A stretch of 64,000 nucleotides of DNA from DASRAJ01 sp035638255 (GTDB taxonomy: Bacteria > Bacteroidota > Bacteroidia > Chitinophagales > UBA10324). The notes below the pieces were generated by a model, which saw only the letters and a program-made list of their open reading frames with translations, was not told where the DNA came from and searched no databases. Below are positions 16,597-25,578 of this stretch, one piece after another (position 1 is the first letter of the stretch; each line of letters starts with the position of its first letter). The stretch is taken from NCBI GenBank assembly GCA_035638255.1, contig DASRAJ010000082.1, positions 1 to 64,000 of the forward strand, in the 5' to 3' direction. A program made the translations under genes and the position numbers.

Positions 16597-19008
16597 ATGG
16601 AACCATCCGCTGCACAAGCATTTGTAGATCCGCCGACTTATCAAAACCGTTTTCATTTCCCCTATCGAACTACCTTAAGTTTTGATATCCTCATCCGATC
16701 TCTGGAAGAACGCGCTGCCCGGCCTGATAATCCCCAGGCGCCGCTACTGCAGGAGATCCTGAAAAGGGTGAAAGCAATCCCGGAACTGAATCGCACAATT
16801 GAAGACCTCAGCATGATCAGGGAATTCAGGGATGAAATTGAATTGCTGATGTCTGCTGTTGTTCCAATGGGAATGGCTGACACCATCGCAACGGGAATCA
16901 TCATTCCGTTTCAGCCGGTGACGATCTACGGAACAAAAAGATTTAACGAGCTCTTTGTGAGCAATGACGAAGGACAATGGGATATCAGCAAACTGGATGG
17001 CAAGAAGACGATCAATGAGCTGATTGCTTATGCCGGCAGTGCCATCCTTGAAAAATATTATGGCCGGAAGATGGAACATCCTGATGTGATGAGGCGCCGT
17101 TCTCTTGATGCGCTTACGGGAACAATGAATTTCTACAAGCCTGACATATTCACAGAGTTCGTAGAAATTCGCGCGCTCAAAACACCGCGGCCGCTTTCTG
17201 AAATTGATTTGAGTCCGCTGAATCAAAATTTCTTCGATGCAGATTTCTGGCTCACCAATTTTCCGCCTGACACATTTGAGTTTTCAGGTCTCACTGTGTA
17301 TCGCATGATTGATATCACCGATCGGGAGATGATTTCCAATTTGGAATATTCTTTACTTCACAGTGACTCCATTATTTCAGATGAGGGCGTGCTTGATATC
17401 CAGGAAAAGCTGCGCAGTTATTTCAAAGTGCCTGATCTGCGTCTCGGTCTGGCACCGCTCCTGAAGTCTGCCGGAGGTATGGGAGATTGCGGGAAGCAAT
17501 ACTGGAAGTGTTTCATCCCGATGGAAAAAGCAAAAATTGTTTTCGAAAATTTTGAGCATTCGATTTACGAAAAGGCATTGCAATCGGGCGCTCCATACTT
17601 AGTCGATGACCTCACCCTGCTTCAGCAGGGTAGCATAGAAAAAGAATTACTGGACCAGGGAATTCGCAGCATCATACTCACACCGATTTTTAAAGATGAT
17701 GAATTAATAGGCGCTATGGAAATCGGATCGGCGCAGCCGCATGCGTTCAACTTCATCACGATGTTAAAGTTCAGAGAAATTATTCCTCTTATCTCCGTGG
17801 TGCTCCAGCGAAATGTGCGTGAATACGAGAACAGGATCCAGGAGACGATCCGGGAAAAATTCACGGCGATTCATCCTGCTGTGGAATGGCGTTTTGTAAA
17901 GTCGGCAAGGGAAATTTTGTGGCAGGAGCAGGAAGAGAAGCCGGAGGATTTTGATCCCATCATCTTCAAAGATGTCATTCCGATTTACGGGCAGGTGGAT
18001 CTGCGCGGCTCTTCCGAAAAAAGAAATGAAGCGATTCGCCTCGACATGCTCGATCATCTTCGGTCGGCTAAAAATATTTTGACGGAAGCCCAGAAAGAAT
18101 TTCCGCTTACCATTCTTGATGAAATGATTTTCACGATCGAGAAATTTTCTGATAAGATGAGCAAGTCCATCGAGTCGAGTGACGAAGGCGGCGTGATGGA
18201 GTTTATGAAGAATGAAATGGAACCGGTGCTGAAGATGCTGCTCGACAGAAATGTTTCCATAAAAAAATCCATTGAAAATTTCCTCGCCATTCTGGATCCG
18301 GATCATGAAATGAATTCCATCCGGAGAAAGCAATTTGAAGACAGCTTAACCATGATCAATGATCTGGTAGCAGACATTCTTGACAGGGAAGAAGAGCGAA
18401 CACAAAAGTTAATTCCCCATTACTTCGAGAAATACAAAACCGATGGCGTTGACTATAATATTTATCTCGGTCAGTCACTTTTGGAAGAAGGGACCTTCGA
18501 TCCGCTGTTCGTGAAGAGCTCGCGACTGTGGCAATTGGTGAACATGGTGAAGATTGCGAGAGAAACACATCGCCTCCTTCCTTCTCTGCCCACACAACTT
18601 GAAACCACGCAATTGATTTTGTGTTACAGCAATCCTTTCTCCATCATGTTTCGCATGGATGAAAAGCGATTTGATGTAGCCGGCGCTTACAACATCCGCT
18701 ATGAGATTGTGAAGAAGCGAATTGACAAAGCCCACGTGAAAGATTCTGATGAACGCATTACGCAGCCACACAAGATCTCCATCGTGTACACACAGGAGAA
18801 AGAAGTGCGGGAGTACGAGCGCTACTTCGAGTACCTGCGCGCAAAAGGAATGATCACCGGTGATGTTGAATACCTCGACGTGGAGCCGCTCCAGGGATTA
18901 CACGGATTGAAAGCATTACGTATACAGGTCAGCTATGACTTGGATGAACCGAAGCTGAATTATGATGAGGAAGAATTATTCAAGCACATTAAAGGGGAGT
19001 TGGTGTGA
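16597..19008 (+). CDS. Large GAF-domain protein of unknown function
   Basis: An 803-residue cytoplasmic protein with no signal peptide or membrane segment. A GAF domain covers about 250-405 (for example SGAPYLVDDLTLLQQGSIEK and DDELIGAMEIGSAQPHAFNF). The N-terminal 220 residues (FHFPYRTTLSFDILIRSLEERA onward) and the helical C-terminal half (450-800) are conserved in Bacteroidota but unnamed. There is no kinase, cyclase or DNA-binding output, so it is probably a ligand-sensing or scaffold protein. It is transcribed alone, between the SUKH-like gene and a convergent T9SS gene. Confidence 0.8.
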   Translation: MEPSAAQAFVDPPTYQNRFHFPYRTTLSFDILIRSLEERAARPDNPQAPLLQEILKRVKAIPELNRTIEDLSMIREFRDEIELLMSAVVPMGMADTIATGIIIPFQPVTIYGTKRFNELFVSNDEGQWDISKLDGKKTINELIAYAGSAILEKYYGRKMEHPDVMRRRSLDALTGTMNFYKPDIFTEFVEIRALKTPRPLSEIDLSPLNQNFFDADFWLTNFPPDTFEFSGLTVYRMIDITDREMISNLEYSLLHSDSIISDEGVLDIQEKLRSYFKVPDLRLGLAPLLKSAGGMGDCGKQYWKCFIPMEKAKIVFENFEHSIYEKALQSGAPYLVDDLTLLQQGSIEKELLDQGIRSIILTPIFKDDELIGAMEIGSAQPHAFNFITMLKFREIIPLISVVLQRNVREYENRIQETIREKFTAIHPAVEWRFVKSAREILWQEQEEKPEDFDPIIFKDVIPIYGQVDLRGSSEKRNEAIRLDMLDHLRSAKNILTEAQKEFPLTILDEMIFTIEKFSDKMSKSIESSDEGGVMEFMKNEMEPVLKMLLDRNVSIKKSIENFLAILDPDHEMNSIRRKQFEDSLTMINDLVADILDREEERTQKLIPHYFEKYKTDGVDYNIYLGQSLLEEGTFDPLFVKSSRLWQLVNMVKIARETHRLLPSLPTQLETTQLILCYSNPFSIMFRMDEKRFDVAGAYNIRYEIVKKRIDKAHVKDSDERITQPHKISIVYTQEKEVREYERYFEYLRAKGMITGDVEYLDVEPLQGLHGLKALRIQVSYDLDEPKLNYDEEELFKHIKGELV

Positions 19009-19123
19009 TCAGTGGGCGCATACAAAATTGCGAGGAAAAGAATTGTCAAAGCATTGATAACAGAAAGCAAAAAACGAATGCGTGGCTTGGCGGAATGACA
19101 GAGAATATAACTAAGATATAGTT

Positions 19124-20740
19124 TTACTTTTCTACCTTAATGCTTACTTTTTCTCCGGCTTCATTTGATATTACAATCATGTAAGAGCCTGATGGCAAAA
19201 AGTCGGGAAAGGTAATCTCGTGACGGTGTACTCCTATTTGCTCTTTCTCCTCTTCAATAAAAGTACTTATCATCTTACCATGTATGTCAAGCAGGTGAAT
19301 CGAAATAATATCATCATTTTGTAAACAGTATTCGAGCATGGCATTTTTACCAATGGGATTGGGATAGATGGTCATTAAATTGGAAGAAGCAGTAAAATCG
19401 AGAACACCTATCGCAAAATCTGCGATATACCGTGCTAAAGCAAAATCATGGAGATCATAATTATAATCAGTAGCTACCGTGAATCCTGCTAAAACAATTT
19501 TTCCGTCTGATTGTATCACAACCGAGTAAGCTTCATCCCCTGAATAATTGGGGAAAAAACTTGTAGTGACCTTACCAAGTGAACCGAAACTCAAATCTAT
19601 AGTTCCGTTTGAATTGTAACGAGCCAATTCAAAATCCTGATCTCCGTACCTTGAATATCCACCAACTACAATTTTGTTATCATTTTGTATAGCGATGCAG
19701 GCGGCGTGATCATTTTGAGAATTGAAATCGGTTACATTTTTCCCATCACCACTAAAACTAACATCGAGAGTACCGTCGGTATCTATGCGGGCAATGCTAA
19801 AATTATTCTGTGTTAACTGTGCTGAATCGAGCCTGGAATAACCGGCTACCACCATTTTCCCATCCGTTTGAATCGCGATCGCATGTGCCTCATCCGACTC
19901 CCCGTCAAAGTCGAATGTAAGCAACCCGTCTGCGCTAAAACTACTGTCCAGACTTCCATCAGTGTTATATCGGGCTATTGCATAATTGGGAGAATTATTG
20001 CTGTCGTACGAGGAGCCCACCATTACAATTTTGCCATTTGCCTGTAGTGCGAGAGATCTTCCATAGCTATCTGTATAATCACCAAATGAAGTTATCACTA
20101 TCCCTTCATCTCCAAAGCTACTGTCCACCGATCCATCGGTATTATATCGCACTAAGATGAAATCATGATTTAAGTAATTGTACTTTTTATAGCCGCCCAA
20201 TATGATTTTCCCATCAGATTGAATAACAACTGAATTAGCATAGGCATCGGCAAGAAGACCAAAAGATGTTTTTACGATTCCATTATCTCCGAAATTGCTA
20301 TCTAAAGTTCCATTGGTATTATACCTGACTAACGCGAACTCATGATAAACATCATACAGCCAGGTATGACAGGTGATTCCTGCGGCTATTATTTTACCAT
20401 CAGTCTGTATAGCAGCAGCATATGCAGCATCTTCCTGGTAGTTTCCGCTGACTTCAGTGACTACCTGTCCAAAACTGTTGTCAATACTTCCATTGGTATT
20501 GTATCGCACCACTGCAAAATCTGAATAGTTTGTGTTGGTCTCAAATGAACCTACAGCTACAATTTTGCCATCAGGCTGCAACACAATTGAATTTGCGTCA
20601 TCATTTTCAAAATCTGAGTTGATATCCGTAGTTACTTTTCCGTCAGAGCTGTAACTAACATCCAATGATCCCGGTTGCGCTGATAAGGTAGTGCTACAGA
20701 ACAGAATGAATAAAATGATATAAATTTTTTGCTGCATCAT
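19124..20740 (-). CDS. Delta-60 repeat T9SS type A protein
   Basis: A 538-residue secreted protein. The signal peptide is MMQQKIYIILFILFC..SAQPG. About eight delta-60 repeats follow, each with the pattern AIQTDGKIIxAG - FALVRYNTNGxLDxxFGxxG, together forming one or two beta-propellers. The type A sorting domain starts near residue 455 (LMTIYPNPIGKNAMLEY) and ends EKVSIKVEK. These proteins are surface-exposed; their ligands are unknown. Between it and the arginase-like gene lies a ~320-bp divergent region with no clear -7 element. Confidence 0.9.
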   Translation of the reverse strand: MMQQKIYIILFILFCSTTLSAQPGSLDVSYSSDGKVTTDINSDFENDDANSIVLQPDGKIVAVGSFETNTNYSDFAVVRYNTNGSIDNSFGQVVTEVSGNYQEDAAYAAAIQTDGKIIAAGITCHTWLYDVYHEFALVRYNTNGTLDSNFGDNGIVKTSFGLLADAYANSVVIQSDGKIILGGYKKYNYLNHDFILVRYNTDGSVDSSFGDEGIVITSFGDYTDSYGRSLALQANGKIVMVGSSYDSNNSPNYAIARYNTDGSLDSSFSADGLLTFDFDGESDEAHAIAIQTDGKMVVAGYSRLDSAQLTQNNFSIARIDTDGTLDVSFSGDGKNVTDFNSQNDHAACIAIQNDNKIVVGGYSRYGDQDFELARYNSNGTIDLSFGSLGKVTTSFFPNYSGDEAYSVVIQSDGKIVLAGFTVATDYNYDLHDFALARYIADFAIGVLDFTASSNLMTIYPNPIGKNAMLEYCLQNDDIISIHLLDIHGKMISTFIEEEKEQIGVHRHEITFPDFLPSGSYMIVISNEAGEKVSIKVEK

Positions 20741-21062
20741 TTTGATTTGAGAGTCATTGACATTTGTGTGTGGAGCAATAGTAGTTTCTAATCATGAATC
20801 GTCATCAGGCTTCTTATTTCCAAACTCATCAAATGTAATTACATCTGCTTCAAATTTTTCAGTTTGGGCTGGCAACAGGTTTATTCATTCACTCTGTGCC
20901 TTTCATCCAAATAAACACAGGGGCCATAGCGGAACCCCTCTCAGTCGCGACTCATCCATTCATCAAAACAAAACAATACACACTCTCAATGGGAATAACG
21001 ATGAGCGAATGATAACTCATTCTTCCCGCGGCCGGCTACATTTACTTCCGCAACCGACCATT

Positions 21063-22220
21063 ATGTTTGAAGAATTTCTCCGGCTTCCTGAAGACGATAT
21101 TTACGAGCAACCCTTTTCCGATTTTCAATTCGGTAAACAAATCCTTTCACCGGGCATGTTGCCTGATAATCTCGAAGGAATCCAGGTAGCTATTTTCGGA
21201 GTGCGTGAAGACCGCGGGTCAAAGCACAACGTGGGAAGTGCACATGCACCCGATGAAATTCGCAAGCAGCTTTTCACGCTTGCCAGATTCAACACTGAAA
21301 ATAAAATCGCCGATCTCGGGAACATTGACCCGGGAGCAACACTCTCTGATACGTATGTGGCGCTGAGTAAAATGGTGAGTGAATTATTGCACCTGAAAAT
21401 TCTTCCCATCATTATTGGCGGCAGTCACGATCTCACCTTTGGCCATTACGGCGGGTACCAGGATAACAGGCGCAACATCAACCTCTGCGTGGTTGACAGC
21501 ATGATTGATTTTCACGACGGTGAAGAAGAGATCAACGATGAAAATTTTTTGGGGAGAATTTTCGTGATGGAACCATCGTGTCTTTTTCATGCTGATGTGA
21601 TTGCACTTCAAACACATCTCACCACATCGCAGGCGCTCAGCGTAATGGAGAAACTGCATTTCGAAAGTTACCGCCTCGGTAAAGTGAGAACCAATATTCA
21701 CGATATGGAACCGGTGCTGCGCGGCGCCAACCTCTGCAGTTTTGATTTGAGCTCCGTTCGCTTTGCGGATTCACCGGCGAATTATACTGCTTCACCGAAT
21801 GGATTGTTTGGTGAAGAAGCATGCCAGCTCGCGCGCTATGCGGGTCAGAGTGATGTGGTGGATTCATTCGGATTGTACGGCTGTAATCTTGCCTATGATA
21901 ACCGCGATCAAAGCACCAAGCTCGCAGCACAAATCATCTGGTATTTCCTCGACGGATTCTGCAACCGCCAAAAAGATTTTCCGCAGGAGAAAGATGAAAA
22001 TTATCTGAAGTACACCGTCCAATTCAAAGAGAATAAGTATGAAATGAATTTCTGGAAGAGCAAGATGAGCGACCGCTGGTGGATGGAAGTACCTGTTGTA
22101 AATACCAAAAGAAACCAGAAGAAGTTTCACATCGTGCCCTGCTCATACAACGATTATCAGCTTGCATGTAGTGAAGAGGTGCCGGAGCGTTGGATGAAAA
22201 CTTATGCGAAGCTTTCCTGA
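21063..22220 (+). CDS. Arginase/formimidoylglutamase-fold protein with altered metal site
   Basis: A 385-residue ureohydrolase-fold protein of the subgroup that Bacteroidota pipelines label formimidoylglutamase or arginase. It begins MFEEFLRLPEDDIYEQPF. Family blocks: IFGVREDRGSKHNVGSAHAPDEIRKQL, GGSHDLTFG, VVDSMIDFHD, SFDLSSVRFAD, and a C-terminal DRWWMEVP...HIVPCSYNDYQ that is specific to this subgroup. The canonical metal-binding D-x-H-x-D and S-x-D-x-D motifs are degenerate: DSMID has Met for His, and FDLSS has Ser for Asp. Hydrolase activity is therefore doubtful. The frame stays open back to 20757, but that extension has no family similarity. Confidence 0.8.
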   Translation: MFEEFLRLPEDDIYEQPFSDFQFGKQILSPGMLPDNLEGIQVAIFGVREDRGSKHNVGSAHAPDEIRKQLFTLARFNTENKIADLGNIDPGATLSDTYVALSKMVSELLHLKILPIIIGGSHDLTFGHYGGYQDNRRNINLCVVDSMIDFHDGEEEINDENFLGRIFVMEPSCLFHADVIALQTHLTTSQALSVMEKLHFESYRLGKVRTNIHDMEPVLRGANLCSFDLSSVRFADSPANYTASPNGLFGEEACQLARYAGQSDVVDSFGLYGCNLAYDNRDQSTKLAAQIIWYFLDGFCNRQKDFPQEKDENYLKYTVQFKENKYEMNFWKSKMSDRWWMEVPVVNTKRNQKKFHIVPCSYNDYQLACSEEVPERWMKTYAKLS

Positions 22221-22261
22221 ATAGGAGTTAAGATGTTATTTTTAAAATGTTATTACTTTAA

Positions 22262-22545
22262 CGTGAGTTCGGGATTAGAAATGTTAACTCAACCATCCTT
22301 TCTTAAAGAAGTTGAAGAAAAAATAAAATCAGTACTGCCTCATATAATTCAAACTTAAAATCAGGGTAAAATCCAACAGCTACGCGCAAATGAAACCTTA
22401 TTACCTTAGTAGAAAGTCAAAGGAGTACAAATCTCAACCTTATTACCTTATCTTAAGCAGTCATAGCAAATAAGGTAATAAGGTTGAGAGTGGAACTGGC
22501 ATTGGCGTTTCTACTAAGGTTTAAAAAATTAATCCCGAACTCAGG
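22262..22545. mobile_element. MITE-like element with terminal inverted repeats and 9-bp direct repeats
   Basis: The ends are CGTGAGTTCGGGATTA (22262-22277) and TAATCCCGAACTCAGG (22530-22545), matching as inverted repeats at 15 of 16 positions. TTACTTTAA occurs directly outside both ends (22253-22261 and 22546-22554), consistent with a 9-bp target duplication. Inside, a perfect 20-bp inverted repeat pairs 22432-22451 with 22470-22489, nested within a 13-bp pair (22403-22415 with 22508-22520). There is no transposase. The right end is 11 bp before the ATG at 22557. The parent insertion sequence is not in the window. Confidence 0.75.
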
Positions 22546-22556
22546 TTACTTTAATA

Positions 22557-23489
22557 ATGTGCACGAAGAAGCTTCTTCTCACCCTGACAAGCATTGTGTT
22601 CTTTTTAAGCACCAATGCTCAGCAATATCATCCATTAATAAGAGAGAATACTTATTGGGATGTATTTCACGGAGATGCTTCAGAGATTTGCGATTATTCA
22701 GGAGCAGATCGTTACTTCTTTGAAGGTGATACCAGCTTTTCCGGAGTCCACTACAAAATTATCCGCTCGTATAAGATTATAAATGTGAATCCCGGGCCAT
22801 TTTGTTATCCATACGAAGTTGAGCCTACTTCAACATATGTAAGTTCGTTTCTGAGAGAAGATACTTTGGCAAAGAAAGTCTTCATATACTGCTGCGGGTC
22901 TTATCCTTTCGGCCACGAGGAGTTGCTTTATGATTTCTCTTTGTCTGTTGGGGATACTTTGGATTCTCCATATCCGGGAATGGGATTAACTCTTGTCATT
23001 GATAGCATAGGAACGGTTACTCTCTTAGATGGATCACAACGAAAAATATTTTATCCCACCAACAACCAGTTTTTTGATTACCTCTACTATATTGAAGGTA
23101 TTGGCGGTTCAGGTGGACTATTCTTTCCTTTACCAGAGGGTATTGGATTTTGGGAATCGCCAACATGCATCACCGAAAATGGAAATCTCCTTTGGCTAAA
23201 TGAAATCTGGAACTATTGCGTACCTGTTGCCGGAATTGAGAATAATGACGACAATCCTCAGTTTTCAATTTCACCCATACCATTTCATAATGAAATCTCT
23301 TTTCAAAGTGATGTCGTCATTTCAGAAGTTAAAATTTATGACATAGTTGGTAGGGCCGTATTTGAAAAATATTACTCTTCGGAAATTCAATCTTGCTATA
23401 TTAATGTCTCTGGTCTTAGTGATGGAGTTTATTTTATGGAAGCTACTTGCAAGGATGGAACTATTATTAAGAAGCTTGTTAAGGAGTGA
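22557..23489 (+). CDS. T9SS type A protein downstream of a MITE
   Basis: A 310-residue secreted protein. The signal peptide is MCTKKLLLTLTSIVFFLSTNA (cleavage near residue 21). The passenger (~22-225) is Gly/Tyr/Asp-rich, with several Cys (for example SEICDYSGADRYFFEGD, YCCGSYPFG). The type A sorting domain begins near residue 232 (PQFSISPIPFHNEISFQ) and ends TIIKKLVKE. The passenger is of a kind common among Bacteroidota T9SS proteins but has no named function. Any promoter must lie within or across the MITE inserted just upstream. Confidence 0.82.
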   Translation: MCTKKLLLTLTSIVFFLSTNAQQYHPLIRENTYWDVFHGDASEICDYSGADRYFFEGDTSFSGVHYKIIRSYKIINVNPGPFCYPYEVEPTSTYVSSFLREDTLAKKVFIYCCGSYPFGHEELLYDFSLSVGDTLDSPYPGMGLTLVIDSIGTVTLLDGSQRKIFYPTNNQFFDYLYYIEGIGGSGGLFFPLPEGIGFWESPTCITENGNLLWLNEIWNYCVPVAGIENNDDNPQFSISPIPFHNEISFQSDVVISEVKIYDIVGRAVFEKYYSSEIQSCYINVSGLSDGVYFMEATCKDGTIIKKLVKE

Positions 23490-23520
23490 AGAATTTCCGA
23501 AAAAATAACCTTTATTATTC

Positions 23521-23592
23521 TTCGGTTATCAGGATGTGCGCAGTGAAAAAGTGCCGAGCGATTGATGAAAACGTTTGCGAAGCTTTCGTGAA
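23521..23592 (+). pseudogene. Relic of an arginase-like gene 3' end
   Basis: This 72-bp segment matches the last 72 bp of the arginase-fold gene (22149-22220), including the stop codon. Adding one base restores the reading ...YQDVRSEKVPERLMKTFAKLS-stop against ...YQLACSEEVPERWMKTYAKLS-stop. Several differences are synonymous. No upstream part of the gene remains; the T9SS gene at 22557 and the MITE lie between the intact gene and this fragment. Confidence 0.75.
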
Positions 23593-23595
23593 AAG

Positions 23596-24021
23596 TTACG
23601 ACCTCTGCAGTACTAAGCCTTCCGGGTTACTGCTATGCGGATAAGATAGTGAGAGTGATGTCATTGATTTATCTTCTATCACCCAATTCCTTTGCAGGAA
23701 ACAGTAAGGCATTTCATCGTTTGAAACAATGATGTTAAGCTTATCCAAACCGGAATTGGGTTGAATAAACCACGTACCGCTGCAGATCGCATTTCCTCTG
23801 CTCACGCTTAGGCTTCCGTCAGAATTAAATTGAATAATGGTTGAAGTAAACACACTTGTTTTATCCATGCCACTATCTACATACTGTATAATTTGCCACC
23901 TTCCTACTACGTCATGTGCGGATATTATCAATATACTGTCGCTGCCCACGCCATTCTTTTTTGAGCATGAAATATCGCTGAGAAGAATAACTGAAATTAC
24001 TATGATCAATATTGGTTTCAT
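23596..24021 (-). CDS. Lipocalin-like outer-membrane lipoprotein
   Basis: About 141 residues. A short signal peptide ends in the lipobox LSDISC, after which the protein should be lipidated. The mature part (VGRWQIIQYVDSGMDK ... LSVSRGNAICSGTW ... LNIIVSNDEMPYCFLQRNW) has the strand order of a small lipocalin-like domain as annotated in many Bacteroidota lipoproteins. The role is unknown; ligand storage or stress protection is common in the family. The start at 24021 (MKPILIIV) gives a normal signal peptide; an upstream ATG at 24042 would add seven residues. Confidence 0.7.
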   Translation of the reverse strand: MKPILIIVISVILLSDISCSKKNGVGSDSILIISAHDVVGRWQIIQYVDSGMDKTSVFTSTIIQFNSDGSLSVSRGNAICSGTWFIQPNSGLDKLNIIVSNDEMPYCFLQRNWVIEDKSMTSLSLSYPHSSNPEGLVLQRS

Positions 24022-24117
24022 AATGCGGTAAGGCTTCAGCAAGCATTCTAAAGTTAATGCTTTTACGTGGAAGTGGGGAATTTGTTCTTAAGAAAATCCC
24101 GGGAGCAGACTTTTCTG

Positions 24118-25464
24118 CTACTTTAAATCCTGCTGTTTAATTTCAAAGGTCCACGGAATTTTTCCATCTACTGTAAAGCAGGTGATGGTAACAACCCGTT
24201 CAAAAAGTTTTTCCCCGCTCACAGCTACTTTAATGTAGTTCTGATCAGTAACTGCAGACGGTACCACGCGATAAGGATTACTGAACTCCTTGCTTTTCGA
24301 AAAATTCGCGAAGGAGCGCGAAGTGAAAGCAGAAGCGGTGACATCATACAACGGAGACATTCCATCCCGATTGATCCTGATGATCTCTGCGAAATGACGA
24401 TCACCGGAAAGAAAAATCACTCCGGGAATTTTGTTATCACGAATGAAATTCAGCAGGTGATTCCATTCTTTATCATAGTGACAGAAACATTCAAAATCAT
24501 TCAGCGGATTAAGAACCGCGCTTCCGCTGATAATAAATTTGAATGATGCTCTCGAATAGAGAAGCGAATTTTCAAGCCATGCCAATTGCTTCTCCCCGAG
24601 GTAATGCTTATTGCTGCTCGAGTCATTCATTTTCTCATCACTTCGATAGAAGCGATCATCGAGCAGATAAAAATCGCAATCACTCCAGATGAAGTGCGTG
24701 TACACACCCGGATTGTCCCATTCACCATAGCTGGGATTACCCCAGAAATCTTTGAACGCTTCCAGCGAAAGACCCTTCAGTTCATACGACACCCCGGCAT
24801 CATTGGGTCCGTAATCATGATCGTCCCAGGTTGCGTAGTTCGGTCGTGAAGCGAGAAGTTTCCTGAGTTGCGGGATATTGCGGTCATGCGTGTACCGATA
24901 ATAAAATCCTGAGCGTGAATCGTAATCAGCTTCACGCGTGTACATGTTATCACCACACCAAAGCATGAAGTCGCTCTCATTTTTTGCAATCGAATCAAAG
25001 ATGCGCGGATCTCTTCCGTACGGTTCTCCGGGGCGATCATACTGCGGATCGTTGATGTAGGCACAGGAGCCGAAGATAAATGAGAACGCAGGCGGGGCAG
25101 TGCGATATTCCCACACCCCTTTTGTTTTGAATGCAAGCGGAAAGGGAAATTGCTGCTTCTTGTTATTCAAATAAATTTCATAGTTGTACTCACTGTTCAT
25201 GTCAAGGTTGGTGAGAAGTATCTTCAATGGATTGTAATCATTGCCGGTTATTCCCTTGTAAGAAAAAGTTTTTGCAGATGATACATCTTCTTTCTTCCAG
25301 CATTTGATTTGAACGGAATTTGCAAGTGAAGTTGGTTCGAGCCAAATGGTTGCTTCGCGATGTGTCACATTGCACAACATAGGGCCGCAGATAAGAAGGG
25401 AGGTATCTTGCGCGGAACAAAAATGTGTAGTAAGCAGAAAAAGAAGTGCAGAGAAAACTTTCAT
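24118..25464 (-). CDS. PhoD-like metallophosphatase
   Basis: A 448-residue secreted phosphatase of the PhoD family. It has a signal peptide (MKVFSALLFLLTTHFCSAQ), an N-terminal Fn-like PhoD domain (~20-115, VTHREATIWLEPTS) and a metallophosphatase domain. Family motifs are FIFGSCAY, WCGDNMYTREADYDSR, ATWDDHDYGPND and LSGDRHFAEI; they contain the Asp, His and Asn residues that hold the metal cluster. The enzyme likely hydrolyses phosphodiesters or monoesters in the periplasm. No T9SS domain is present. The ATG at 25464 is preferred over a TTG at 25488. A TAGTTTTG -7 element lies 21 bp upstream. Confidence 0.88.
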   Translation of the reverse strand: MKVFSALLFLLTTHFCSAQDTSLLICGPMLCNVTHREATIWLEPTSLANSVQIKCWKKEDVSSAKTFSYKGITGNDYNPLKILLTNLDMNSEYNYEIYLNNKKQQFPFPLAFKTKGVWEYRTAPPAFSFIFGSCAYINDPQYDRPGEPYGRDPRIFDSIAKNESDFMLWCGDNMYTREADYDSRSGFYYRYTHDRNIPQLRKLLASRPNYATWDDHDYGPNDAGVSYELKGLSLEAFKDFWGNPSYGEWDNPGVYTHFIWSDCDFYLLDDRFYRSDEKMNDSSSNKHYLGEKQLAWLENSLLYSRASFKFIISGSAVLNPLNDFECFCHYDKEWNHLLNFIRDNKIPGVIFLSGDRHFAEIIRINRDGMSPLYDVTASAFTSRSFANFSKSKEFSNPYRVVPSAVTDQNYIKVAVSGEKLFERVVTITCFTVDGKIPWTFEIKQQDLK

Positions 25465-25485
25465 GTGAATAGAAATTAATTTTCT

Positions 25486-25493
25486 CAAAACTA
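25486..25493 (-). promoter_or_regulatory. -7 promoter element (TAGTTTTG) of the PhoD-like gene
   Basis: Read on the minus strand, TAGTTTTG fits TAnnTTTG and lies 21 bp before the ATG at 25464. Confidence 0.4.
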
Positions 25494-25521
25494 AAAATGT
25501 TCGACGTGCATTTTCTGCATA

Positions 25522-25558
25522 ACAAAAAAAAGCTGCCCCAAATCAATGAAGCAGCTTT
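25522..25558 (-). terminator. Intrinsic terminator after the orphan sorting domain
   Basis: On the minus strand, AAAGCTGC (25551-25558 read in reverse) pairs with GCAGCTTT (25529-25536) across a 14-nt loop and is followed by a run of T. It lies about 20 bp past the stop of the 75-residue sorting-domain ORF. Confidence 0.75.
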
Positions 25559-25578
25559 CCGCAAACCAAACTAAAAGT

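Noticed and set aside
20757..21062. A 102-codon N-terminal extension of the arginase-fold gene
   Set aside because: It has no similarity to the family, and the family start MFEEFLRLP lies at 21063.
22262..22545. A coding gene inside the MITE
   Set aside because: The short frames there have no start context and overlap the inverted repeats; they show no protein features.
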